From assembly GCF_030528505.1 (NCBI RefSeq), contig NZ_JAUMYS010000015.1:1-46530 (forward strand): a stretch of DNA of 46,530 bases. The letters are read 5' to 3'. Shown here piece after piece: positions 16,036-25,409 of this stretch. Source of the DNA: Tannerella sp. GTDB lineage: Bacteria; Bacteroidota; Bacteroidia; Bacteroidales; Tannerellaceae. Both the position numbers and the translations under genes were made by a program. The notes beneath the pieces are model-generated. The model was not told the origin of the DNA and did no database searches. It was given only the letters and a program-made list of their open reading frames with translations. The first letter of the stretch is position 1; each line of letters starts with the position of its first letter.

Positions 16036-18369
16036 ATGAAAAAGAATAAACTGTGTAGGGTAATTGGATTGAATGCTGTCTGTATCTTTGCGGCAGTCGC
16101 TGCTTTTGCGTCCGAAATCGATATCAAAGGGCGCATTATCGGGGAGAGTCGTCAGGCGATTGAGTTTGCCCATATTGTGCTGCAAACGTCGGACTCCGTA
16201 TTCGTCAGTGGTACGACGACCGGGAAAGATGGCCGTTTCGCATTGCCTAAGGTCCGTACCGACGATTATCGGCTGGTCGTTTCGAGCATCGGCTACGAGA
16301 CACAGGCCATTGATCTGAAAGGGTATAGCGGAAACTTGCAACTGAACGATATCGTACTTGCGGAGTCGTCCGTAACGCTCGGCGATGTGACGGTAACGGC
16401 CTCAGCTTCGGTCACGAAACCGGACCGTAAAGTGATTTTCCCGACCGAGCGTATCGTCCGTATCTCGACCGATGGCGTCGATTTGTTGCAGCAATTGATG
16501 TTACCTAAAATCACTGTCAACCAGATGACGAACGCCATCACGGTGCCGGGTGGTGGCGAGGTGCAGTTGCGCATCAACGGCGTGAAGGTCGAGATCAATG
16601 AAATCAAAGCATTGCGGCCGGCCGACATTCTGCGTGTCGAGTTTCATGATAACCCTGGATTGCGTTACGGGAATGCCGAAGTCGTACTCGATTATATCGT
16701 ACATCGTCCTCAGACGGGCGGGAGCTTCGGGTTCGACTCGCGGCAAGGCGTCAATGCGATGTGGGGCGAGCATAACGTGAATGCCAAAATGAACCATAAA
16801 AAGTCGGAGTTCAGCACAGGGTATCACTTTGGCCCACGTGATTTTTACGAGATGTGGCGCGACAATGAAGAAACGTTTCGTTTTGCGAACGGCACGACAT
16901 TACATCGCATTGAACAGGGAACGCCGGACCACGTGGAAGTGTATATGCATCATACCCATCTTACGTACAGTTTTCAGGATGTAAAACAGCTATTTAATGC
17001 TTCACTCTGTTATAATGAAGAAAATAACAAACACTGGGATTATCAGGGAACCTTATATAACAGGGAGATTCCGTCGGATAAGGTTGCGATGATTGATCGT
17101 AATCCGTCTTTTTATCAGCGTCCTTCGGTAGACTTCTATTATCAGCGGAATATGCCGAAGGATCAGACACTCGTTTTCAACATGGTCGGTACGTTGAACC
17201 GGACGGATAGCCGGCGCATATATCAGGAGAAGCGTGGGGATCGCATACTTACCGATGTGAACAATCGCATAGACGGCAAGAAATATTCCGTGATTGCCGA
17301 AGGTGTTTACGAGAAAAAACTCGGTGAGAACCGCCTGGGACTGGGTGTCAGGCATGATCAGTCGTTTTCGGATAACGATTACCGGAACGGGCGCAGTCAT
17401 ACGACACGTATGCGTCAGGCCGATACGTATTTATATGCCGAATGGAAAGGAGCGATTCGAAAGTTCGATTATACGCTCGGTATCGCCCTCTCGCGTTACG
17501 ACTCTCATCAGGAAGAAACAGATCATACGTACGAATATTATCATCTTCGTCCGAGGATATCGCTCCAGTACCATTTTCCGGATGAATCGCTGGTGCGGCT
17601 GAGAGCTAATATCAGTACCCATTCGCCTTCGCTTGCGAACCTTGGAAAGGTGGAAATGATGATCGATTCCTTACAAGTGCAGCGCGGCAATCCCGATCTG
17701 AAGCCTTACCGGAAGTATAGTGTCGACTTGATGTATGAGGTGAAGAAAGGGTTATTCTACGGTAATTTGTGGGGGGCGTACGAGTATGCTCCGCAAGTCA
17801 TCATGGAAGAAAAGTTCTGGGAGAGCGGAAAAATCGTACAGACATGGAACAATCAACGTAACTGGCAATATCTGACAAGCATTCTGACGTTGCGCATAGG
17901 CCCGATCAAAGAGATCGTTCAGTTCGCTTTTTCCGGAGGCGTGAACCATTTCCTTAGCAACGGGAACACGTATGCGCACCGTTATACGAACTGGTTTTGC
18001 GAAGCTCAAGTGTCTGCCGCATATAAGAAATGGAAGCTGATGTATATGTTGAAGACGAACTGGAACCGCTTCTTTGGTGAAACGATGAACGGAGGAGAAA
18101 ATATTCAGATGGTGCGGCTCGACTACAAACATAAAAATTTGTCTGCCGGTGTCGGCGTGTTCAATCCGTTTATCGACAATTTTAAACTGGATAAAGAAAA
18201 CCGGAACCGTTTTGCGTCGTATAAAAGGTCGACTTATATCAAGGAAAGTTCGCGTTTGTTTACCGTCAATGTAAGCTACCATTTTTCATTTGGACGTACT
18301 TATTCCGCTTCTGGTAAACGGCTGAATAACAGCGATACGGATTCGGGCGTGATGAGTACGGGCAAATAG
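16036..18369 (+). CDS. Solitary TonB-dependent receptor, outer-membrane beta-barrel family
   Basis: An outer-membrane protein of 777 residues without STN domain or SusD partner. The signal peptide spans about 1-28 (GLNAVCIFAAVAAFASEI). A carboxypeptidase-like regulatory domain follows (IDIKGRIIGESRQAIEFAHI, SSIGYETQAID), then a plug-like region (TDGVDLLQQLMLPKITVN, GGEVQLRINGVKVEI) and a large barrel ending in VNVSYHFSFGRTY. The plug style and length fit the OMP_b-brl_3 group rather than SusC. The start was set at 16036 (MKKNKLCRV) because the 18 codons before it do not look like a signal peptide. Its stop TAG directly abuts the stop of the convergent glycosyltransferase gene. The substrate is unknown. 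The 261-bp spacer before it holds only short palindromes such as gcgc-gaa-gcgc near 15781. Confidence 0.88.
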   Translation: MKKNKLCRVIGLNAVCIFAAVAAFASEIDIKGRIIGESRQAIEFAHIVLQTSDSVFVSGTTTGKDGRFALPKVRTDDYRLVVSSIGYETQAIDLKGYSGNLQLNDIVLAESSVTLGDVTVTASASVTKPDRKVIFPTERIVRISTDGVDLLQQLMLPKITVNQMTNAITVPGGGEVQLRINGVKVEINEIKALRPADILRVEFHDNPGLRYGNAEVVLDYIVHRPQTGGSFGFDSRQGVNAMWGEHNVNAKMNHKKSEFSTGYHFGPRDFYEMWRDNEETFRFANGTTLHRIEQGTPDHVEVYMHHTHLTYSFQDVKQLFNASLCYNEENNKHWDYQGTLYNREIPSDKVAMIDRNPSFYQRPSVDFYYQRNMPKDQTLVFNMVGTLNRTDSRRIYQEKRGDRILTDVNNRIDGKKYSVIAEGVYEKKLGENRLGLGVRHDQSFSDNDYRNGRSHTTRMRQADTYLYAEWKGAIRKFDYTLGIALSRYDSHQEETDHTYEYYHLRPRISLQYHFPDESLVRLRANISTHSPSLANLGKVEMMIDSLQVQRGNPDLKPYRKYSVDLMYEVKKGLFYGNLWGAYEYAPQVIMEEKFWESGKIVQTWNNQRNWQYLTSILTLRIGPIKEIVQFAFSGGVNHFLSNGNTYAHRYTNWFCEAQVSAAYKKWKLMYMLKTNWNRFFGETMNGGENIQMVRLDYKHKNLSAGVGVFNPFIDNFKLDKENRNRFASYKRSTYIKESSRLFTVNVSYHFSFGRTYSASGKRLNNSDTDSGVMSTGK

Positions 18370-19470
18370 TTATCCGACAACCGAGGTCAGTTCGCGGATA
18401 AAAATCTCCTCGGCCGACAGCAGCCATTGCCTGAACGCCTCGTGGTCGAATGTCCGCGAGGTGTTCATATAATCGAGCAGCTTGCTCAGGTCGAAGCTCT
18501 CCCCTACGACGGCGCCCCGGAGCGATGCCGCATCGGCCGCATTGATTTCCTGTTCGATGTGTGCGGGAATAAGCATCACCGGTTTATTCAGATAAAACGC
18601 CTCACAGACTGATTCGAATCCGGCGGTAGTGATGTATCCGCGACAGCCGGCCATGTAATGCAGGAACTTCTCGTCGTCGATGCGATGGAGCGTGAAATGT
18701 TCGTCTACGACGAGGTCGGCCGGCGCGTCGCGTTTATCCCAGAAGAAGTGCAACTTCGTTTCGGGATGCGCGTTGTGCCATTGGCGCACTTCGTTCTCAA
18801 AACCCTGATTGAGCATGTAACCCAGGATATAATCGCCTTCCGAGGGTTGTAGTTCGAGCACTTCGCGCCGCAGGAGTGGGGGCACGACGACAATCTTTTC
18901 GCGCGGAAAATTCTTCATCGGGTAGAACGAGAGCGCCAGAAGCTTCGAGGCGCCGATGCCGGTAAGCAACGTGTGCAGGCGCAGCACCATCAGGCTTTGC
19001 GCGTCTCCTTTCCCATACCCGTAATCGGGATGGCGCAGGAGGTACTGATGCCCGATATTTACGAACGGTATATCGATGCGGAAGCGTAACTGCGCAAGCG
19101 CGGGCAGTAGTTCGTAGAAGTTGACGATCACGTCGGGACATACCTTTTTGATGCGCCGGTGAATGGTCTCGATGCTTTCGCCATAGCGTTTCAGTTTACG
19201 CGGACTGAAGTTATAGAGCACGGTCTTGAACTTGTCGAGACGTTTGCGGTCTTTCTTGAAAATAAACGAAGGGGCGTCGTAAGAGCGCACCGGCGCGCCG
19301 ATCTTTGCCCGGAAGAAGTCGGGCACTTCGCGGGCGTGACTTTTCCCGACAAGTGTTTCGGCCACCTCATGACCGTGCCGGCGCAACATGGCGGCCAGCG
19401 AGATGGCCTGTGTCAGATGCCCTCGCCCTTCGCCCTGTACGATAAACATGAACCGCAGCTTCTTCTCCAT
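18370..19470 (-). CDS. Glycosyltransferase family protein (UDP-sugar transferase-like, GT-B fold)
   Basis: A 366-residue protein of the MGT/MurG-like GT-B type. The N-terminal motif FIVQGEGRGHLTQAISLA corresponds to the Gly-rich GxGHxxR/Q loop of this fold. The C-terminal half has GYITTAGFESVCEAFYLNKP and PAHIEQEINA, the nucleotide-sugar side. The acceptor and product are not recognisable. The ATG at 19470 was chosen because homology-like sequence starts there; the in-frame extension to 19656 overlaps prfB and is low-complexity. It lies 26 bp downstream of prfB on the same strand, so it is probably cotranscribed. It ends back to back with the convergent TonB receptor gene. Confidence 0.85.
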   Translation of the reverse strand: MEKKLRFMFIVQGEGRGHLTQAISLAAMLRRHGHEVAETLVGKSHAREVPDFFRAKIGAPVRSYDAPSFIFKKDRKRLDKFKTVLYNFSPRKLKRYGESIETIHRRIKKVCPDVIVNFYELLPALAQLRFRIDIPFVNIGHQYLLRHPDYGYGKGDAQSLMVLRLHTLLTGIGASKLLALSFYPMKNFPREKIVVVPPLLRREVLELQPSEGDYILGYMLNQGFENEVRQWHNAHPETKLHFFWDKRDAPADLVVDEHFTLHRIDDEKFLHYMAGCRGYITTAGFESVCEAFYLNKPVMLIPAHIEQEINAADAASLRGAVVGESFDLSKLLDYMNTSRTFDHEAFRQWLLSAEEIFIRELTSVVG

Positions 19471-19496
19471 CTTGCTCAACCGGTTGTACGTTTTCT

Positions 19497-20616
19497 TTAC
19501 TCCGAATCCGCACCCGCAAACTCCATCAGATACGCTTTGATAAAGTCGTCGATTTTTCCGTCCATTACCCCGTTCACGTCGGACGTCTGGTGGTTGGTGC
19601 GGTGATCTTTCACGCGACGGTCGTCGAATACGTAACTGCGGATTTGCGAACCCCATTCGATTTTTTTCTTACCTGCTTCGACTTTGACTCTTTCTGCCAT
19701 GCGTCGTTGCATCTCCTTGTCGTAGAGGATGGAACGGAGCTGTCGCATCGCGTTTTCGCGGTTTTTCGGCTGATCACGCGTCTCGGTGTTTTCGATCAGG
19801 ATTTCCTCCTCTTCGCCCGTGTACGGGTCTTTATACTGGTAGCGCAGGCGTACGCCCGATTCTACCTTGTTCACATTCTGCCCGCCGGCTCCGCCCGAAC
19901 GGAACGTATCCCACGAGATGCAGGAAGGATCGATCTGCACTTCGATCGTATCGTCGACGAGAGGCGTCACAAAGACGGACGCAAACGAAGTCATCCGTTT
20001 GCCCTGGGCGTTGTAGGGAGATACGCGCACGAGCCGGTGCACCCCGTTTTCGCCTTTCAGATAACCGTAGGCGTAATCACCTTCAATATTCATCGTAACG
20101 GTTTTGATGCCGGCCTCGTCGCCATCCTGCAAGTTGCTGATGGTTACCTTGTAGTCGTTCGATTCGCCCCAGCGCATATACATACGCATCAGCATCGACG
20201 CCCAGTCCTGACTCTCCGTACCGCCCGCGCCCGAGTTAATCTTGAGTACGCAGCACATCTGGTCGGCTTCTTCACGAAGCATATTTCGGAACTCGAGATT
20301 TTCAATCAGCTCCTTTGTCCGGTTGTAGGCCGCATCGACCTCTTCTTCGGACGTGATGCCTTCTTTTACGTACTCGAAAGCGAGCGACAGCTCCTCGGCC
20401 GCATCGTGTACTTCGCGATAGAGTTCGATCCATTTTTTTAGGTCTTTGACAACCTTCATCTGCGCTTCGGCGCGTTTGGCATCTTCCCAAAATGCAGGAT
20501 CTTGCGTGCGCAGTTCTTCTTCTTCTAATTGAACGATCTTTGCATCGACGTCAAAGATACCTCCTCAACGCCTGCTCGCGTTCCAACATATCTTTCAGTT
20601 GGTCTGTCGTTATCAT
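19497..20616 (-). CDS. prfB: Peptide chain release factor 2, expressed by programmed +1 frameshift
   Basis: This factor terminates translation at UGA and UAA. The gene has two frames. Codons 1-21 run from ATG 20616 (MITTDQLKDMLEREQALRRY...) to an in-frame TGA at 20553-20551. Skipping T20553 continues as DVDAKIVQLEEEEL and gives 372 residues, the normal RF2 length. The catalytic GGQ is at about residues 244-246 (GGAGGQNVNK). The stop-codon recognition motif is SPY at about 199-201, where E. coli has SPF. An in-frame TAA just ahead of 20616 confirms the start region. The frameshift makes RF2 level self-regulating: scarce RF2 slows termination at the TGA and favours the shift. A promoter lies at 20696-20703. 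Confidence 0.95.
20550..20565 (-). promoter_or_regulatory. RF2 programmed frameshift site
   Basis: On the minus strand the order is AGGAGG (20565-20560), TAT, CTT (20556-20554), TGA (20553-20551), C. This is the classic RF2 recoding signal: an internal Shine-Dalgarno-like sequence three bases before the slippery CTT, then a UGA-C stop. E. coli differs at one base of the SD-like part. Reading shifts by +1 from CTT to TTT/GAC. Confidence 0.95.
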
Positions 20617-20695
20617 TTTTATTTACGGTTTATTATTTGCTGGTTTATATTGTCGGACGGCGAAAACGCGGGGGCTTCCGCAGTCTTTTCGAGGG

Positions 20696-20703
20696 CAAAG
20701 GTA
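20696..20703 (-). promoter_or_regulatory. -7 element of prfB
   Basis: TACCTTTG on the minus strand matches TAnnTTTG, in the 94-base gap between the sulP stop and the prfB start. The transcript would start near 20690, with a leader of about 74 bases. Confidence 0.5.
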
Positions 20704-20710
20704 CGCAAAT

Positions 20711-22411
20711 TTATCGTTCTGCCGTATCTTGACTGTGTTGAAGTGTGTCGGCGGCACGCGCCAGCGCCTCGTGGATGTCGCGGCAAATGTTCTCTCGCCC
20801 GATGCGTTCGTCCATCCGGCTTTTCATCAGCATGGTGCGCACCTGCTCGTTGACACCGGAAAGAATGATGTGGATATGTTCTCGTTGCGAGAGGCGGCAG
20901 AGGCTTTCGAGGTTGTGCAGTCCGGTGGAGTCGATAAAGGGCACTTTGCGCATGCGAATGATGCGTACGCGAGGCTTGGCGGCAAGCTGTTTCATGCATT
21001 CGTCGAACTTGTTGGCTACGCCGAAAAAGAACGGCCCGTCGATTTCGTATACTTCGACGCCGGCGGGGATTTCGAGTATTTCGTCGTCGTGGCGGATTTC
21101 ACTGTCGGCCGACAAGTCTATCCGGTCTGTGGCAACGGATATTTGTGTTACTTCGGCAGCCCTGCGCATAAAAAGCACCATGGCCAGTAACAAGCCTACT
21201 TCAATAGCGATGGTCAGGTCGAAAATCACCGTCAGGAAAAACGTTACCAGTAACACAGCCACATCGCTTCTCGGATTTTTCATCAAGGAACGGAAGGTAC
21301 GCCATTCGCTCATGTTGTACGCGACGACCACGAGTACGCCGGCCAGACAAGCCATGGGAATATGTTTCGTCAGGGGGCCAAGGAAGAGCAGGATAAGCAG
21401 GAGCACGGCGGCATGGATGAGTCCGGCCACAGGCGTGCTTCCTCCGTTGTTGATGTTCGTCATCGTACGGGCGATGGCGCCGGTGACGGGAATCCCGCCG
21501 AAGATGGGAACGACGATGTTAGCTGCCCCCTGTGCTATAAGCTCCGTGTTTGAGTTGTGCTTGTCACCTGTCACACCGTCAGCCACGGTAGCCGATAATA
21601 ACGACTCGATGGCGCCGAGCATCGCGATGGTAAAGGCCGAAGGCAGCAGCAAATGTACGGTTTCCAGATTGAGCGATATGCGAGCCGGAGCCGGAAGTGC
21701 CGCATTGATTTCGAAGCGGTCGCCGATGGTTTCGAGTCCTGTAATGCCGCAATATTCACGTAGCAGATAGGCCGCGACCGTCATCACCAGAATGGCGACG
21801 AGTGAGCCCGGTATTTTCTTTGAAAAACGTGGTGTCAGCACAATCATTGCGATGCTCAGAAGTCCTACAAGGAGGGAAATCCACGACACACTGCCGATAT
21901 GTTGGGCGTATACGACCCACTTGCTTAGAAAGTCGCCCGGCATCTTGTCGATCGTCATACCGAACAGGTCTTTTACCTGTGTCGTGAAGATTGTCAGCGC
22001 AATGCCGCTCGTGAAACCGACGATGATCGGATAGGGGATAAACTTGATGACGGTGCCGAGCCGCAGTACACCCATCAATACCAGAAAAATGCCGGCCAGC
22101 AGCGTGGCGACGGTCAACCCTTCGATACCGAAGTTCTGAATAATCCCGTAGACGATTACGATAAACGCGCCGGTCGGTCCGCCGATTTGCACCGAACTGC
22201 CACCGAGAAACGACACGACAAACCCGCCGATAATCGCTGTAATAATCCCTTTTTCGGGACTCACGCCCGAAGCGATACCGAAAGCAATAGCCAGCGGCAA
22301 TGCCACAATACCGACGATGATGCCGGACATCAGATCGTTCAAAAACTTGTGCTTTGTGTACGATTTCAGTGAATCGAACAGTCTCGGTTTGAACTCGGGC
22401 ATAAGTTTCAT
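20711..22411 (-). CDS. SulP-family anion transporter with C-terminal STAS domain
   Basis: An inner-membrane SLC26/SulP transporter of 566 residues. The N-terminal signature region includes DLMSGIIVGIVALPLAIAFG and GPTGAFIVIVYGII, with about ten or more hydrophobic spans to near residue 410. The cytosolic STAS domain follows (about 440-545: VEVYEIDGPFFFGVANKF, IRMRKVPFIDSTGLHNL). Substrates in this family are sulfate, bicarbonate, chloride or other anions; which one applies here cannot be told. The start was placed at 22411 because AAGGAG lies nine bases ahead and the -7 element at 22445-22452 puts the transcript start below the earlier ATG at 22456. It is upstream of prfB on the same strand but prfB has its own promoter. 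Confidence 0.93.
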   Translation of the reverse strand: MKLMPEFKPRLFDSLKSYTKHKFLNDLMSGIIVGIVALPLAIAFGIASGVSPEKGIITAIIGGFVVSFLGGSSVQIGGPTGAFIVIVYGIIQNFGIEGLTVATLLAGIFLVLMGVLRLGTVIKFIPYPIIVGFTSGIALTIFTTQVKDLFGMTIDKMPGDFLSKWVVYAQHIGSVSWISLLVGLLSIAMIVLTPRFSKKIPGSLVAILVMTVAAYLLREYCGITGLETIGDRFEINAALPAPARISLNLETVHLLLPSAFTIAMLGAIESLLSATVADGVTGDKHNSNTELIAQGAANIVVPIFGGIPVTGAIARTMTNINNGGSTPVAGLIHAAVLLLILLFLGPLTKHIPMACLAGVLVVVAYNMSEWRTFRSLMKNPRSDVAVLLVTFFLTVIFDLTIAIEVGLLLAMVLFMRRAAEVTQISVATDRIDLSADSEIRHDDEILEIPAGVEVYEIDGPFFFGVANKFDECMKQLAAKPRVRIIRMRKVPFIDSTGLHNLESLCRLSQREHIHIILSGVNEQVRTMLMKSRMDERIGRENICRDIHEALARAADTLQHSQDTAER

Positions 22412-22444
22412 TTTTCGTTTCTCCTTTCCATAAAAAAAACGGAA

Positions 22445-22452
22445 CAAAGGTA
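22445..22452 (-). promoter_or_regulatory. -7 element of sulP
   Basis: TACCTTTG on the minus strand matches TAnnTTTG and lies 33 bases before the ATG at 22411. The expected transcript start near 22438 excludes the ATG at 22456 as a start. Confidence 0.55.
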
Positions 22453-22569
22453 TCATAAATCTCCGATATACGGAATTAATAAAACGAAAAGGAATCAGGT
22501 GGATATGATATGGGTTAAGCAGGAGATTAAAAAGAAATAAATTTCAAAAGGATGGATTGAAATTTTTTA

Positions 22570-22577
22570 TAAATTTG
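22570..22577 (+). promoter_or_regulatory. -7 element of the second susCD locus
   Basis: TAAATTTG matches TAnnTTTG and lies 46 bases before the ATG at 22624. The promoter looks intact even though the gene behind it is interrupted by a stop codon. Confidence 0.5.
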
Positions 22578-22623
22578 CAAGCAAAATAGTTGCATATGTA
22601 AGTTGAATCTACCTCATCAAATA

Positions 22624-25368
22624 ATGCGTATGATACCATGTACCTCAAAAACATTTGTAATATCACTTTGTTTCAGCTTGTTCTTATCTTCTGCGAAAGC
22701 GCAGTCGCAAGGGCAGACCTGATGGATGCCTCCCGATACGGTCTTGAAAGTGGAATCCCCTACAGAATCACAAGATCGTTTGTCCGGTTTGACCGACCGG
22801 ATTACCGAACAAGATATGAACAAAACTCCGATGGCCAACCCCATTGAGGCCATTAGCGGCCGCGTTGCCGGTCTGGCCGTCCAAAAGGGCGACAACGCAC
22901 GAGCTTCGTTGCAAGCCGTACGATTGCGCGGCACCACCTCGCTGATTACCGGAAACGACCCTTTGATTATTGTAGATGGTGTTTTTGGCGATTTGCAGAT
23001 GCTCAATTCGGTCTATCCTTCCGATATTGAGAGCTTCACCATTTTGAAAGATGCGTCTGAAACGGCACAGTACGGTTCGCGGGGAGCTTCGGGGGTGATA
23101 CAGATTACCACCAAGAAAGGTGTCGGCAGTAAGATGCACGTGAGCTATTCGGGGAGTTGTGGCATGACTTTTGCCTATAAGAGGCTCGGAATGCTTTCCG
23201 CCGGCCGATATCGGGAAACGGTGAATGCCCTCGGTATCGACGCCCTTGATAAAGGATTCGATACCGATTTTCAGAAGGAGATCGAACAAGTCGGATTCCG
23301 ACAAAACCACCATGTGGCTTTTAACGGTGGGTCAACCGGTTCCAACTACCGGATTGCTCTGGGGTATATCGACCGCGAGGGAGTGATTAAGGGGGAACGA
23401 TTGAAGAACTTCTTTTCCAATATGAATATGTCGCAGAAAGTGTTCGGCGACAAGGTGATCACCTACCTTGGAATGTTCGCCTCCATTCGCAATAATAGTG
23501 TGATACCGGACGAACAGAAATTGTTCTACTCTGCAGCCTCTTTTAATCCCACCTTTCCGAATCATCGCAATCCCAATACCGGTTCGTGGGAACAGACAAC
23601 TACTGCGAACCAGATTACTCACCCGCTGGCATGGATAGAGGTGAACGACGATGAGTCGAACTCTCATATCAGTACGCATGCCTTGTTGGAGTTTACTCCC
23701 GATAACCGGTTTACGGTGAAAATGTTCGGTTCTTATTCCCACAACGTGATCGAACACGGGCAGTTTTTTCCTACTTATGTATGGGCGCACGGACAAGCGT
23801 ATCGCTCTACCCGAAAAAGCGAAGCTCTCGTGGGGAATATCACCTGCAACTATAAGGAAAGCGTAGGGAAACATTCCGTCAATCTGCTGGCACTTGCCGA
23901 GCTGCAACGGGAGACGGAATCGGGGTATGAGGTTACCGTTACCGATTTCAATACGAACGATTTCGGTTACCACAACCTACAAGGAGGAGCTACGCGACTG
24001 TGGGAGGGAACGACATCGTTTTACGATCGGCCGTCGCTCGCATCGTTTATGGGAAAGATGGACTATGCCTTCGACCATCGCTATTCCATCACGGCAACGA
24101 TTCGCGCAGATGGATCTTCCAAGTTTGGTGCACGTCATCGATGGGGAGTGTTCCCATCGGTATCGGTAGCATGGATGGCCGGAAAGGAGGCTTTTATGCG
24201 GAATTTTCCTGTTGTCAATGACTTGAAGCTGCGCGCAGGATATGGTCTCGCCGGAAACCAGAGTGGTATCTCTTCGTATGCTACCCGTACTATGTTGTCG
24301 CCCGATGGGGTCGCTCCTATAGGAGATTTGTCTTCGGTAACCCTTTCCACAATGAAGAACATCAATCCTGATTTGAAATGGGAGGTGAAACGAACGTTCG
24401 ATGCCGGAGTGGATATTGCCCTCTTCGAAAACCGCCTCTATTTCTCGGCAGGATATTACCGGTCCACGATATCAGATATGCTCTATTTGTATCATGTCGC
24501 TGTTCCTCCCTTTATCCATCATACTTTGCTCGCCAATATCGGGTCGATGCGCAACAGTGGAACCGAAATATCGCTCGGAGTGATTCCTCTCCGGACTGCG
24601 GAGTCGCAACTCTCCGTCAATCTCAATGCTACCTTTCAGCAGAACAAGCTGCTGTCGTTGAGCGGCTATTACAACGGCGAGATCATCTCCGCTCCCAAAT
24701 ATCGCAGCATCGCTTCATTGAACGGTGCGGGATTTCACGGGGGTTATAACCATGTGGTATATCAGGTTGTCGGACAACCGCTGGGCGTTTTTTACTTGCC
24801 CAAATCTACGGGGCTGGTGTCGGATGGCAAAGGAGGGTATACATATGGTGTGGCTGATCTGAACGGTGGCGGGGTCAGTCTTGAAGATGGAGAAGACCGT
24901 TACATCGCCGGACAGGCAATGCCCAAGCTACTGATCGGATCGAATGTAGGGTTCCGCTTCCGCAGGTGCGATCTTTCAATACAACTCAACGGTGCTTTCG
25001 GACACAAGATATATAACGGAACAGCCTTGACTTATATGAATATGAATGCTTTCCCCGGTTATAATGTGATGAATGAGGCGCCTTCGCGCTGCATCAAAGA
25101 TCAGACGGCTACCGACTACTGGTTAGAGCGGGGGGATTATCTGAATGTGGATTATATTGCTTTCGGATGGAATGTGCCTCTTACCGGTACTTATGTGAAC
25201 TCATTGCGCCTTTCCGTCATGGTCGATAATGTTTTCACCTTTACCGGATACTCTGGATTGACGCCAATGATCAATCATTCGGTCGTTTCATCCACCCTCG
25301 GTCTGGATGATAAACGTGGATATCCGCCTGCCCGCACTTTTTCTGTAGGATTCAACGTGACGTTTTAA
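22624..25368 (+). pseudogene. SusC-type TonB-dependent receptor interrupted by an in-frame TGA after the signal peptide (locus 2)
   Basis: Reading from ATG 22624 gives a clear signal peptide (FVISLCFSLFLSSAKAQ, with an AKA cleavage site) that reaches an in-frame TGA at 22720-22722. The same frame then continues with TGG and an ATG (22726) into a complete SusC of 880 residues: plug (PIEAISGRVAGLAVQKG, VRLRGTTSLITGNDPLIIVD, ILKDASETAQYGSRGASG) and barrel to ARTFSVGFNVTF. There is no STN or carboxypeptidase-like domain, and no ECF/FecR neighbour. Without readthrough the receptor would lack export. It is therefore either a recent nonsense mutation, a sequencing error, or expressed by readthrough. 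The rest of the frame is intact over 2.6 kb, which argues for a recent change. SusD follows after 41 bp. Confidence 0.8.
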
Positions 25369-25409
25369 CGGTTTCGTAAAATAGAAAGTAAAACATTAAA
25401 GTTAAACAG

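Noticed and set aside
19471..19656. N-terminal extension of the glycosyltransferase
   Set aside because: It overlaps the end of prfB, is Arg-rich low-complexity sequence, and the fold's first strand begins right after the ATG at 19470.
19590..20441. Long open frame on the plus strand opposite prfB
   Set aside because: It lies entirely antisense to a firmly identified gene, shows no domain, and its length is explained by the codon bias of prfB.
22638..22847. Small plus-strand frame with a hydrophobic start overlapping the SusC of locus 2
   Set aside because: It is out of frame with the SusC; the true signal peptide lies in the SusC frame from 22624 and ends at the TGA.
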